NCBI RefSeq assembly: GCF_041146395.1
Contig: NC_091000.1
Location: forward strand, 10,988,501-11,052,500
Source: Eulemur rufifrons
Lineage: Eukaryota > Chordata > Mammalia > Primates > Lemuridae
Direction of reading: 5' to 3'
Length of the DNA stretch: 64,000 bases
The notes below the pieces were generated by a model, which saw only the letters and a program-made list of their open reading frames with translations, searched no databases and was not told the DNA's origin. The translations under genes were made by a program, and so were the position numbers. Positions 1 to 12,689 of the stretch are shown here, piece by piece (the first letter of the stretch is position 1; each line of letters opens with the position of its first letter).

Positions 1-3000
1 CACTGTTGACATCACTTTACACCAGAAGGTGGCAATTATTTTAATAATCACACTAACAAATCTGTGTTGCCTTCAGATTAGATTTTTAGAGATAGTGCTC
101 ATTTGGTTCTTGTCAAGGAGATGCCTTTTAAAACCAGTACGATGCACTTCCAGATTTATTTCTCAAGAGTGTTTTCCACTCCCATTAACTGGCTAAAACA
201 TTGTAACTCTTTTAGAATAACATAAGCTGTAAACTTTTTTATATTTCCCTTTATTAAACCTCGTCTGTTCACCTGAAACAATTGAAAAGATGCCATTATC
301 AACTCAAAAGAAGTGGTATCATGATAAAGTCTAAGTAGATACCTAGTATACTTAAAAACATGAAGAATGTACTTAATTTTTCATTTACAAGGAAAACTGG
401 TGAAGGATTTCTCCAGTTGACCATGATATCTGAGAAATGTAGTGGACTAATAAGATTTATGTCAATACACAATGAAAAAATCTATCATATATAAATCATG
501 AGGCATTTATGCCTAACTTACCTCACAAGGTGGCAAAATCCCATAAATTCCTCAATTAAAAGTGAATGGAAGATAAAAGCCTTCTCGAAGCTCAGCGGTT
601 CACAAAAAGCCTATCAGCTTTCTTAACCGTAGGACAAAATGCACAGAAACATCCAAAATACCAGAACACTGTAACTGCCTGAGAATCTGTCTCCTAAGAC
701 AATTTTCCAAAATCTGTCATCTGAACACTGTTTGCCAGCCATAAAGAAAGAGGAAGAGGAAGGGAGGTAGAGAAAAATGTTGGCTCTGTGAAACCGCAGC
801 ATTCTTTCCAGATGGTCTCTTTTTCCACAGCTTAGGTTACCTTCATGACAAAAGGATAAGAGGCCAGGGGTGAGCACTCTTTTTTTGTAAAACTGAGAAC
901 TCCAGACATTTGTCATCCAGAAAAAATGCCTGCCTCTCAGCAGGATAGATTTTTAAAAATTTTTCTCAGTGCCTTTCTCTAATTGGGTTTCCTCAACTTT
1001 TCACACATCCTTTCCCTGCACAAGTCCACAAAAGCCAAAGTTCTCCCACACCTAGTCACCAATGGCAGGCCCATAAATCACAAGAAACTGCAAAGGATTT
1101 TTTTTTAACATTATGCAATTAACGCCTATAATGTGGAAAAACATTTTATAATGTATAACATATTAAAGCAATAGGAAATAGCATGTCAGGTTTCTCATTA
1201 GTAAATTCTATTAATGGCTAACATAAAATGACTATTAATATTTTTTCTTCAATTCACATTTAAAAGAAAATATTACAATGTCTTTTAGTATCTGTGCAAT
1301 ACTCATGTAGGAATTTATTATTCCAAAGTGATTTGGCATGCCTAAACTAGCGTGAGCAATATGAAAATTTAAAGATAGCTGAATGCCCATTCTTTAATTT
1401 TACTAAAATAATGAAAAACATTTATTATTTCAGCTTACAAAACATGTAAATACTAATTCAAATGAAGCATATATTTGGTACATATATATTGCATTTTTCT
1501 ACTCAGTATTAAAAACCATTTCTCTTTTTATGCTTTGCTTTCTTTTGTCCGCTAAAAGTAAAGAGAAATATGAATCTTGAAAAATCATCCACCAGCCTTT
1601 TCTGAACTCTCATATTTAGCAAACTTTTCTCTTTAACTTTGAGGAATTATTATAAGATGAATTTTGTAATCTAAATAACGTAAATTTTGACAATGTGAGT
1701 AGAATGTAAACAGTTGCTCTTCCTTTGAAAAGGGTCAGGACTGAAAGTTAGGGCATTTGAGGGGTTTTGTTTTTTTGGTGGGGAAATATTTAGATGTAAA
1801 TATTAGACTATTAAAAATGGGACTTTGAGTAAAAATTGATAACTGGGTATAATGTCTTTTGCCTCCAAGCTATTGGTCTGACCCCAGCATAAGCCTCCCA
1901 GAGAAGCCCGCCCCAGTGTCACACACAGTCTGTCACACAGCCAGACACAGCATCTCCTCAGTCACTGCACAAATTGACAGAACGCCCTCAAAGCCGCCCC
2001 CCCCATTGCAAGAATACAACTACGACACCATTGCTCAAGGACTAACACTTGCAAATTCTAAAAATCTTTTCATATTAAAAAGAAAAAAAAAGGCAAAGAA
2101 GCAGTTACTACTTTCAGCGTCTTGACACGCATGCGTATCTGCCCTCAGGCACAGACCTTATAACACTGCCTGACAAAATGGGAGAGCAAGCTATGACTGA
2201 GGAAGAGAAGTAGAAAGAGGTCTGAAATAAATTCATTTGTTTACCTTTTAAATTCATTTCATGGGCTTTTTATAGAAAGGTGTTTTCTCTTGATTTTTTC
2301 CTTTATTTCTAGTATCGGCTATGTTTGAATTTGCCTTTGGGTAAGGAAGATTGAAGGGTGTAAGAAGGGCAGGATGCAGTAGTAAGCTGATGTAGAATTA
2401 GGTTATAGTTGCAAAACCTGCTTAATTTTTTGTTTTGCTTTTGGTTTGAACACTCTGAGAGATAAAATGGGTCCTTACATCACAGGTTGTGGCTCTAGGG
2501 AATGCAAAAGACATCTTTTGAATATAAAGAATACTACCCAGAGAGGCAGAAGGCCTTGGAAGTTATCAACTTGGCCAATTACTCATTGAGTATTTTTGAA
2601 CAAGTCCTATAATATCTCTGTGCCTTGAACCTTTATCTCTAGAATAATTCTAACATTCTAAGTAAATATTTTGAGTTCTACCAAAGCATAGTTTGGTCCA
2701 AATAAGAACTAATGACACTTTTTTTTAACTTGGTTTTCACAAAGGAATTCAGAACAGAGTTGCTAACCAGACATAGACACAGGCACAACCCTCTGAGCTG
2801 ATCACTCAAACACATTCTGAGTGTCCTCATATCTGTGGGCTGTCTGGTGCCCAGGGCGACAGGAATACGACCGCTGTGATTGAATTCAAAGAATATAAGT
2901 GAAAATATACTAATCAAAAGAAATGCTCATTTTATGCTGATTTACAAAATAAATTAATTCCTACAAGCTAAGTTTGTTTTCGTTCAGGGTTAATGTGGGT

Positions 3001-3625
3001 CAATAGATGGAAAAGTTGTTTAAAAATTAAAATAATAAACTTTTGGGGAACACACAATCATTTCTGTGACCAACTCATAATGAAGAGAAATTTCTCTTCA
3101 TTGGATAAAAATGAAGGTTCATGGTGTAAAATGAGATCGTTCGGTGCTTGATGTCAATGAATACATAATAAGAAAGCATCAGAACTATTCTTCTCGTATT
3201 AAGCTTTTAGTCTGTGTTGTGCCAACTTGCACTGGTTGAAGACAGCATTAATATTAACGAAGGATGGAAGTCTGAGATTTAGTGACGCTCACTTCCCGAC
3301 CCCCACCTTACTTCCTTTCGTGCTAAATCCATTAGTATAGATGGATCGACATTAATAAACAAGAAGGACAAAATAGCTCTCCATTCTGGGACAGTTTTAT
3401 TTGACCCTTGGTACGCGTTGCCCATACATGGCCACGAGACGTTTGACATACTCGGTGACATTTGTTTATTGATTTATTTATTCTGTGTGCTTCAAACCAA
3501 TTTTTCTCTGGGTACCTTACACTTCTTATGCTTAGAATGTGTTAAAAAGTTAAAAGTCTCAGACGGGGAGTGCTTCAAAAATGAATTGAGGACAAAGTCT
3601 TTGTAACACTTGGGAGCCTTCTATA
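1..3625. other. AT-rich non-coding DNA, unassigned
   Basis: I see no gene here. The sequence is AT-rich, stop codons are frequent in all frames, and the open frames (up to about 97 codons) show no recognisable protein. About 1870-2035 is an unusually C-rich patch followed by an A-rich run at about 2078-2100; it could be a decayed retrocopy, but I recognise no parent. About 2590-2650 weakly resembles the MIR 'cctctgtgcctcagtttcctcatctgtaaaat' region in sense orientation. The rest is unassigned. Confidence 0.55.
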
Positions 3626-3629
3626 CAGG

Positions 3630-3692
3630 TTTGCACGTGGCTTCTGCACAGTAGGTGCTCCATAAATGCTCATGAATGGAACCAAATTGAAG
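3630..3692 (+). repeat. MIR SINE fragment (3' part)
   Basis: The run 'cacagtaggtgctccataaatg' matches the MIR 3' section (consensus-like 'catagtaggcgctcaataaatg'). MIR is an ancient tRNA-derived mammalian SINE. Only the last 60 or so bases are recognisable. Confidence 0.6.
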
Positions 3693-4176
3693 TGTGGTGT
3701 CAACTTCTGAACTGTTTCATGTGATCTTATCACCTTCCTATCTCACCCCACATTATAAGACACAAACCTAAAGATGTATGTATATACATACATTTCTAAA
3801 AATAGTTCTACACCAGTGAATCCAGACAAAACATATAGTGAATTTTTCTATAATGGCTATGTATTGAATACTTTAAACCTTAGATTTACAAATGACTTTT
3901 GTTATAGGTAGAAAATAACCATAGGGTTTCTGGATCATAAAAGAAACTTGAGTTAAAACGGTATCATATAGTTGGAAGGTAGCATATGTGTCATCTGATC
4001 TTATGGTCTCCAAAGGGTATCCCTTATCACCCTGGGGTTTCTTGCAGTGACCCAAGGGCTACCAAGGGGCAGGAAGGCAGATAAAGTGGCACAGGCAGCG
4101 TTCAGGTCACTCAGCCTACTTCCTACTCCTTCAACAGAGAAAGTCCACTTCAATTTATTTGATACAGGAATATATT

Positions 4177-4543
4177 GCAATAGACCAAATGTTTACGTTC
4201 CTCCCAAATTTATTCATATGTTGAAACCTTAACCTCCAAGGTCATATTAGGAGGTAGAGTCTTTGGAAGGCTATTAGGTTATGAGGGTAGAACTGTCATG
4301 CACAGTATTAGCACCCTTACAAAAGAGACCCCAAAAAACTCCCTCACCCCTTCCACCATGTGAGGACGCAGTGAGAAGACTGTCCTCTATGAATCAGGAA
4401 ATGGGCCCTCACCAGGCACCGAATATGCTAGTGCCTTAATTTTAAACTTCACAGCCTCCAGAACTGTGAGAAATAAATTTCTGTTGTGTAAGAGCCACCC
4501 GGGCTATGGTATTTTGTTATAGCCACATCAGCAGACCAATACA
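4177..4543 (+). mobile_element. Solo LTR, ERVL-MaLR type (MST/MLT-like)
   Basis: This is a full-length-looking solo LTR in sense orientation. It opens with a TG, carries the MaLR landmarks 'attaggaggtagagtctttgg', 'ccatgtgaggacgcagtgagaag' and 'cagcctccagaactgtgagaaataaa' (the last holds the polyadenylation signal AATAAA), and closes near 'gcagaccaatacaa'. MaLR LTRs of about 370-430 bp are common in all placental mammals. No internal retroviral region is attached. The family level is firm; the exact subfamily is from memory and not certain. No clean target duplication is visible. Confidence 0.7.
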
Positions 4544-4544
4544 A

Positions 4545-4670
4545 CCATTTCACAAACAGGTAATCTCAGGCACAGAGCCTTTGGATGGCTTTGGCAAGGT
4601 CACATCACTTAGCTATGCAGTGATGAGTCATGCCAAAACCCAGTTCTCCTGCCTCCCAGTCCAGGCTCGG
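4545..4670 (+). repeat. MIR SINE fragment
   Basis: Sequence 'atttcacaaacaggtaa', then 'caggcacagag', then 'ggcaaggtcaca', follows the order of the MIR core (dilute match to the 'ccattttacagatgaggaaactgaggcacagagaggttaagtgacttgcccaaggtcacacagctag' block). It directly abuts the MaLR LTR, so the LTR may have inserted beside or into it. Confidence 0.55.
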
Positions 4671-4689
4671 CTTACCTGGGTAGCAGAGA

Positions 4690-6470
4690 ACAGGTAAGAG
4701 AAAAAGATTTGCATAGGCTACTCTGGGTGTTCCCCAACCTAATTCTCTACAGCTGCAGCTACAGGAACTCAAAAGGAAATGAAAATCAACTAAAAATCAA
4801 TGAAGATGCTAACATTGACTTGTACTCCCTGCTAGCCACAATAATTAACAAGAGGCTAATGCCTAGTGAGGATTTACTGATTTTTCAAAACCTGTTGGAC
4901 TCTCTCTCATATTGCAGAAGGCAATATTTTTCTGTTTCTTACCCCTTTGGCTACCAAAAAGTATATATAATCATTCAGTTACTTCAGGATGCTAGGGTCC
5001 TGGTTTTAGTTCATCCCCTCATATTCAAAATAAACATAATATTTCCTGAATTTATAATCATATCCTTCAATTTTATATTACTGTATATGAGGTTCTATCT
5101 TTCATAAATCACTATTGTGTTTTTCTATTTATTAGTGCCATGCTAATTATTAAGGGATTTTAGCCAATGCTGCCAAATGTAAATATATAGTATTAGCTAT
5201 AAGTATCTTTGAGGAAAAGCGTAGTGTATAACTTTGTAGTAAAACGTAATACTTTTAATATGCTATCATATTCATAAAGGCAATGTTGATTCAGTCCATC
5301 TGATTTCTGACCTACAACAAAAATAAAATAATTATTTTCATTATTAACCAACTGAAATCTCTTTAGGCTTTATGGTTTTTGGTATCTGAAACTATTTATT
5401 TGATAATCAGGCTCATGCTTTTGAACTATTGAGAACTGCTCTATAATAACAGACTTTAACTTCTTTATATAATTTGCTAAGGTTAATTCACCTTTACTTA
5501 ATGATTGCTCAGGGTGACATTATTTTAAAGACCATGAGGAAATACTTTTAAGTAAAACACAGTTCCAATCTCTGGGAATACATAAAGCTGTGCTTTTGCA
5601 ATTGATAAACAAAAGCAATAATGTTTGGCAACAGATCACCCCATAATGGGAACTGCTTTTCAGCCTGGTTTTTGTCAGACCAACAGCTGTTCCATCAGTC
5701 AATTAGTGACCAGGGACAAAATGCATTTTTTAAAAATCAATTAGCAGCCCTCCAACTGAATAAAGATCACTGGGTGTGCTTTTCACCAACAAAACAAGAG
5801 CTAGGAATGAATAAAGCTAAGAAGATCATAAATTCTTGGAAGTACAGTCCTAAAACCTGAGAAAGCCATACAGAGGTTAATAGGTCATACCGTACCCTCA
5901 GCAGGACTCCAATAGCTCACTCCAGGCAGACAAAAGCCATATATTTTATTTATTTGTATATATTTATATATATACACACACATATATAAATGTACATATA
6001 CATAAATATATACATTCAGTATATATACATATACATTTAAGTGTGTTCAGAGACTGAGAGTTCCCATTATTTCTCAGTAGCTCATTTTGCTAACAACCTT
6101 CATTACAAGGAATCCATTGTTATCCGTTCTCTATTCCACATTCGACCCCAAAATGCAGTCAGCTGCCATCCCAAGGTGGATATGTAGAATAGCTATGTAT
6201 TATCTTCCATAAAATCATTCATAATTCTAGTATTAAACATCCTTTTTGTCTTCTTTAGAGAGATAATAGCCATTTATTTGATCTTCCTTCTTAGGTTTTA
6301 TCTTCTAATCCCTTTGTCCTACTTCTAAAATAGCATAGTTATCCCAAATCTAATTTTCTTGTCATAATGGTTTGTATATATTAGATGCTTTAACAATATT
6401 GAGCTATGAAATTATTTCCCCTTGTAATAATAAATTGAGTAGTTGGATATATGGATGTAAAAGTTCTCAT
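4690..6470. other. AT-rich non-coding DNA, unassigned
   Basis: No gene, RNA or recognisable dispersed repeat is visible apart from the AT/CA low-complexity tract at about 5940-6040. A 132-codon open frame at 4709-5107 has no recognisable domain and ordinary AT-rich composition, so I treat it as chance. Confidence 0.5.
5940..6040. repeat. AT/CA low-complexity tract
   Basis: An impure (TA)n/(CA)n tract made of repeated tata, cacaca and catata motifs. It is a decayed microsatellite. Confidence 0.85.
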
Positions 6471-6479
6471 TAAACACAT

Positions 6480-6640
6480 ATGGGTTGACCAAGCATCAGA
6501 ATGGGGAAATGTGAAACAAAAATTCCCACTCAATAAAAGGAGAAGCCCCCCCACTCCCTCACCCCCCTTAGAGCCAACATACCAACGTGTACTCACTGGA
6601 AATCGTGGCAGACCAATTTGAGAAAAGCGGCTGAAAAACA
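6480..6640 (+). repeat. Possible old L1/HAL1 5'-region fragment
   Basis: About 60 bases around 6560-6630 ('agccaacataccaac', 'tcactggaaat', 'accaatttgagaaaagc') closely parallel 8298-8372 ('agccaacatgccaac', 'ttcactggaaaac', 'accgatttgagaagagc'), which lies at the start of the L1/HAL1-like element described below. Both therefore look like copies of the same old dispersed repeat, probably an L1M-type 5' region. The family name is inferred. Confidence 0.4.
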
Positions 6641-8040
6641 AAGTAGAGCTTGCAAAACAAGTTCAAATGACCAGTCAGGAAAGCAAAAATTATTATTGCT
6701 AGAGATGTTAAACTGAAGAAATGTCTTACCAGGAATGAGTTGGAAGGGTGAAAGAGCAAGAGGATGCTGAGGTGACCGGAATATCAGTAGTCACAGGAAG
6801 AAAATGCAACTCCCAGGGGTGAGGCAGCCCAGGTAGTAGTAATTGCAGAAAGTACCTTGCAGCACTAGGCAAGGGGAACTAAAGGAAAGAGGTGACCCGG
6901 GAGCTCAAAGGAGGAACCCTGCATACCTGGGCTCAATCCTCTGAGACAAACAAGTTCAGTGCTGGTTTGACCAGCAAAGAGCAGAGAGCTGGTGCTGGGG
7001 CCTGTGAGGAGCACATCCCAGCCAGTGCCGAGTGTCCCGGAAGCTAGAGAGGCAGCCTTGTCTCTCTTCTAATCCTGGACTGTTGCTAACAGGATGTAAA
7101 AACAAAAGTCATTTTTTCCTTCACCCTACTTTCCAATTATCCACTGTTTACAGAACCTTACAGGATGCCAGCTGCAAGGGGCTGTGGGAAATGTAGTTTG
7201 CAGACTCCCAGCCCGAGCATCAAGGGGCAAAATGTAGAAGGGTGGGCTTGAAATGATGCAATAGATAAATATGCAGCAAACACGTGTGTCCAAAATAACT
7301 TGCCCAGACTCTATTTTGTTCTTTAAAAGGCAGGTCATGGCAGGTTTACAGCTGTGCATCAGTCATTTGGCCTGGCAGTTGGTAGAGTTAAATAGATTGC
7401 TGCATTTTTGAGGAGGCAGAAGAAGATCGAGAATAAACTGGTCTCTGCACAGCATGAGGCTTTTTCTGCCAGCTTGATGTTTTAGGAAACTCCCATTCCA
7501 ACTCCCAGGGTTGAAAATGCAATCCTGTCAATACAAAATATTTGTTAATGTAATTCACTGCAGCTCAGGGTTAAAGTGGAAACCCTCTCAATCTACATAA
7601 AGGCTTGTCAAGTACATAGGACCCTTTGAGGTTGGGCTGATCTAAGATGTTAGACAACATCTAAGAATGTAAAGTGTCTTATTCATCCATGTTTACCTAC
7701 AAATCTCCACGCCTTGCTCACTGTGTACCCAGAAGCCAGATCCCTGCTAGTGTCCCAACTCCAAAATTATCTTTCATCTCCATCTCACCCTCATGTTTTA
7801 ATGCAACATGACTATAGTTAGGGAACCCAAGCTTTCCGAAAATAATCCACTCCAAAGTGTGCATAACTAAGTACTCCCTCTTAACCATATTATAGTGTGC
7901 TAGTCACCTCCAAATCAATCCATCATTGTTAGAATTTTAGGAAGGAGGACATAATTGGGATCACCAGGAGTTTGCTTTGGATTTATAGGACAAGTGAGGT
8001 TTCCCTGAGTTATTGAGACTGAAAGTTTATTCAAAGCTCT
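6640..8040. other. Non-coding DNA, unassigned
   Basis: Mixed composition, with a somewhat GC-richer section at about 6770-7060 that could be more of the L1 5' region or an LTR. No gene or named repeat can be supported. A small run at 7150-7215 ('gctgtgggaaatgtagtttgcag') looks repeat-derived but I cannot place it. Confidence 0.45.
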
Positions 8041-9416
8041 TAGAAAGGAAGATGGCAGCAGTGGTACAGTTTTTCAATCTAAGTTAAAAGAAATAGAACA
8101 ACTACACAGCAAAACCAAAACCCCCCAAAGAACATTTACGACACAGCTAGATAATAACATGTCCCCATGCACACCAAAAACAAGCAGATGGGGACAAGCC
8201 ACAGGTGGCCAAGAGAACTGCCTGGTGAGAACATCTGTGTAGGAGGATGCAGAGTGAAGAGACACAATGGCATCTGTGGAACCAGAGAACATGAGCCACC
8301 ATATAGCCAACATGCCAACAGGCCAACTTTAATTCACTGGAAAACAGGTGGACCGATTTGAGAAGAGCAGCTACAATTGGAGGGTTTTGCACAATTCAGT
8401 ATCAGATGAGTGCAAGGAGCTCACAACAGCTAAGAAGGGGTTGGAACAGCCTAGCCACCAGGAATGCTCAAAAACGACCCACTGGGGCATTCTTCCATGA
8501 CAGGGTCCCTCCAGGGCTGTATCATCCGTCAGGCACAGTAGACACAATGGGGCCCACAGGACTTTTATGGACTCATCGAATGTTTCAATTTTTTTTAATC
8601 ATAAGGGGGAAAAAAATGCACTTTTAGGTCAAAGAAAATGTTTTAATATGTAATAGATCTATCTTTATATGAAGGCAGTTGTAAAATATAAATTTTTAAC
8701 ACTTTTAATAGAGGAAGGGACCTACAAAGGTCTAGGACCCACAGAAGTCATAATGCAGCCCTAGACCCCACGCAGATTCCAAATGGCAGTGGAATCGACA
8801 CTGAGCAGGATGGGGACACCAGAAATGAAGTCAAGGGAAGTCCAGACCAACAGTGAGAAGGGAAGGGAGCCGAGAATCTCAGAAATCCAGCCCCATACTG
8901 TCGCACACTGCAGAAAAGTAACAGAAGAGGGAGCTCTGTGAAATTAGAAAAGCTACCCTGAATCCAGCCTCATCCTCAAAGTTCAAGAAAACTAATTTCA
9001 CGTAGAAATGAACAACAGAAAAGTATTGAGGTCAAATCCCATACAATGTTATGATAAGAAAAGAAGAGAACAAGTAGCAGAATAATACCCCGACAGACAA
9101 TGAAAGCGCACTAGAAAGATGTGTCCTCAAAAAAAAGATCAAAACAACCTAAGACATTAAGAAAATGATATAATACATGAAAGAACAACATGAATCAGAA
9201 TTGGGAAAGCTCAGAATTGAGGTGACAGACTTCCGGAAATAATTAGAAATTATAGTAAAAATATTTTAGAAATAAAGACTAAACAAGAAGGAACACCAGA
9301 ACTTATAAACACAATAGATAATGTCTTATAAGAAATAGAAAGTGAAAAAAAGGAAATTCTTAAACATCAAAAAGAAATGAAGAAATGGACAAAAAGAATT
9401 CAAGATAAAGTGATCA

Positions 9417-10530
9417 AAAGACAGGCAATATCAGACGCTGGTGAGGATGTGGAGAGAAAGGAACCCTTGTGCACTGTTGGTGAGAATGTAAATTGCTACT
9501 GTCTCATGGAAAACAGTGTGGAGATTCTTGAAAAAACTAAAAATAGAACTACCATATGATCCAGCAATGCCACTGCTGGGTATATACCCATAAGAAGGGA
9601 AATCAGCATGGTGGAGAGATATCTGCACTTCCATGTTTATTGCTGCACTATTCATAATAGCCAAGATATGGCATCAACCTATGTGTCCATCAATAGATAA
9701 ATGACTAAAGAAACTATGAGCCAAGTGCGGTGGCTCATGCCTGTGATCCTAGCACTCTGGGAGGCTAAGGTGGGAGAATCGCTTGAGTTCAGGAGTTCAA
9801 GACCAGCCTGAGCCCTGAGCAAGAGTGAGACCCCCATCTCTACTAAAAATAGAAAAATTAGCCGGGTGTTGTGGCACATGCCTGTAGTCCCTGCTACTAG
9901 GGAGGCTGAGGAAGAAGGATCGCTTGAGCCCAGGAGTTTGAGGTTGCTGTGAGCTAGGCTGACGCCATGGCACTCTAGCCCAGGCAACAGAGCGAGACAC
10001 TATCTCAAAAAAAAAAAAAAAAACAAAGAAACTGTGCTACATATACACAATGGAATATTATTCATCCATTAAAAATAATAAATCTTGTCATTTACAACAA
10101 CATGGATAGAACTGGAGGACATTATATTAGGTGAAATAAGCCAGGCACAGAATGATATCGCATGTCCTCACTCATATGTGGGAGCTAAAAAAATTGATTT
10201 CATGGAGGTAGAAAGTAGAATGATGGTTACCAGAGGCTGGAAAGGTCAGTGGGGAGGAGGGCTAAGGAGGGGATGGTTAATGGGTGCAAAAATACAATTA
10301 GATAGAAGGAATAACCTCTAGTGTTCAGTAGCACAATGAGGAGACTATAGTCAACAACACTTTATTGTATATTTCAAAATAATTAGAAGAGTGGAATTGG
10401 AATGTTCCTAACACAAAGAAATGATAAATGCTTGAGATGATAAAGATTCTAATTATCTTAATTTGATCACTGTATATTATATGCTTGTATAACTATGATG
10501 CACCCATAAAAATTTTAAAATGAAAAAAAA
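9417..10530 (+). mobile_element. L1 3' end, 5'-truncated, inserted in the older LINE
   Basis: This is the last 0.8 kb of an L1 (excluding its nested Alu). Landmarks are 'gctggtgaggatgtggag', 'ccagcaatgccactgctgg', 'tgtttattgctgcactatt', 'ggaatattattcatccatt', 'cctcactcatatgtgggagc' and 'atggttaccagaggctgg', ending in an A-rich tail near 10530. A near-perfect 10-base target duplication, aaagtgatca at 9407-9416 and aaagggatca at 10528-10537, brackets it, with one mismatch. It encodes the ORF2 C-terminal tail in broken form only. Confidence 0.88.
9719..10024 (+). mobile_element. Alu SINE, lemur-type, nested in the L1 3' end
   Basis: Dimeric Alu with A tail to the right. The left arm reads 'ggtggctcatgcctgtgatcc' and 'cctgagccctgagcaagagtgagac'; the right arm holds 'gttgctgtgagctaggctgacgcc'. 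Target duplications are aaagaaactatg (9707-9718) and aaagaaactgtg (10025-10036). Removing the Alu restores continuous L1 text ('aaagaaactgtgctacatatacac'), so it landed after the L1. Confidence 0.93.
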
Positions 10531-11269
10531 GGGATCAATATTGATGGAAAGAAAAGGAAATTTTTTAAATGGTTAATAGGAGTTTCTGAAGAAGAAAACC
10601 AAAACAAGAAAACAAAATAAATACTAAAAACAATAACTCAAGAAAACATCCCTGAAATAATAATTTAAAAGTCCATATTGGAAGTACATACTACATTTCC
10701 ATGAATCTGGAATAAACAACATCAAGATATAGTTTAGTAAAATTACTGGACTCTAAATATTTTTAAAAAACCCTTAGGCATCTTGGTGGAAAAAAAAAAC
10801 CCTCATTACGTATAAGGAAAAAAAATTAGATTATCATCAGACTTCAACAGCAATGTTTTATTCCAGAAGAAAATGGCATAATATATTTTAAATACTCAAG
10901 GAAAGAAAGTGTGAGTCAACGATTTGATATTTAACAAAGTTCACTTTCAAGTATAAAGGGCACAGTTAACCATTATCAACATGCAGGAACTCAGGGACTA
11001 TTGTTCCTGCAGAATCTACCGGACAGAATGAGCTTCATACAACCGAAATGCACAGGGAGACATTAAGAGCTGGTGGTAAGCATTAAATATACATTTACCT
11101 GTAAACATATGGCTAAATCAGTATTCAAAGGCAGAGAGAATAATACGTAATGGTTATACGCTCTGATGATGTCGATATAACATGACTATTAAAAATGGAG
11201 GGAGAATGGGGAAAATATATGCAAAAAACCCTTTTAAGTTTCCAGTATTCCTATAGGTAGTGATACTTG

Positions 11270-11373
11270 TGTGTTTGTATGTGTGTGTGTATATATATAA
11301 TACATATATATTCTATATTATATCTTTTACATATTTTATATATAATATATATAACATTATATAATATATAATG
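11270..11373. repeat. (TG)n/(TA)n low-complexity tract
   Basis: A short (TG)n run followed by about 90 bases of AT-only sequence built from tatata and atataa motifs, inside the old LINE. Confidence 0.85.
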
Positions 11374-12689
11374 TACTAGAAATCAAGTAGAACCTCTGTA
11401 ATCTCAAATTTGAATAAAAATATAAACATAAGTTCTTAATTTTTTTAAATACATATATATACTTCTTAGCTAAGTCCACTAGAAAACGGTGACAAGCAGT
11501 GATGTACTGGTAGCAATGAGCATCACTTAGCACACAGCTTTGTGGCCTTGAATATCTTTTCTCACTAAAAGGAACTAGGGCTTCTTGGGAAATGGCTGAT
11601 TCCAGTTCTGGGGTAAGAAATGTATGAGTATGGAGCATTTTATATCAGGAAATAGCAAAGGAGCTGTCAGGATCAGGCCTAAAGGATTCAAGAGTAAATG
11701 AAGGGGCCCCCACTGGCTAAGGACAAATTGAATTTTAATACTGATAATCATTGCAATGGATTTAAACCCATAATATGTATTTAAATCCATGAGTTCATAA
11801 TGATATTTTTAAGTCACTTTCAGAGCATAAGGAACCAATTTATTATCCCAAAAACTGGTAAATAAAGGAAAATAACTATACTACTGACAAGCCACATAGT
11901 AGATAAAGGGACATGTCTATTTATATAAATATTCCAACTAATAAATGAAATAGAAATGATAGAATTCAAATATCATTATTTTTTAAGTCCCCAGTGAATG
12001 AATATATATAGGCATTAAGCATCAATGGATACTAAAATCACCAGAAGTGACCCACCCAGACATTGTGTGCCATTTACAGTCTTGCCAAAAATCATTATGA
12101 AAGTGATGACTGAGCCAGAAGGATCACTGGGTATAAAGACCACCTTTAGTCTTGCTAAAAGGGTGGAACCTGAGTCTGATCCAGTCTCTGGATCCAGCTG
12201 CCAATTTGCAGGAAATTCAAAAGACAGAGGAACATGTTGAACTGCACTAAGAGTGTTAATCAGCAAAATGCAGACTATGGGAAACCTCACAGGTTAAACA
12301 GCCCAAGTGCTTCAACCTAACATAAGAAAATGAAAGGGATAGAGGAGAAGCCTACAGATTAAAAGTCTTAAAAGACACTCATTTATTTTAATGAGCAAGG
12401 CTAAACTGTGATTTCTAGGAATGCACAGTTGGGTGATAAAACTGTAGAAAGAAAAACTCAAGGAAGTTATTAATGTCAAAGTCAGGATAATAGTTACTGT
12501 GCTTACCTCGGGAGAGAGAGGTTTGTGACTGGGATGGGACATATGGAAGGAGCTTCTGGTGTGGCTGACAATGTTCTATTTCTTGACTTGAATGGTATTT
12601 GCCTAACAATAACTTTTTGAGCCATGTATTTGAGTTCTGTGTTTTGTGTGTCTTGGTTTTACTTTACCTTGAAAAGATTTTAAAACTCA

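Noticed and set aside
4709..5107. 132-codon open frame
   Set aside because: AT-rich, hydrophobic-looking and low-information translation, no domain, no splice or promoter context.
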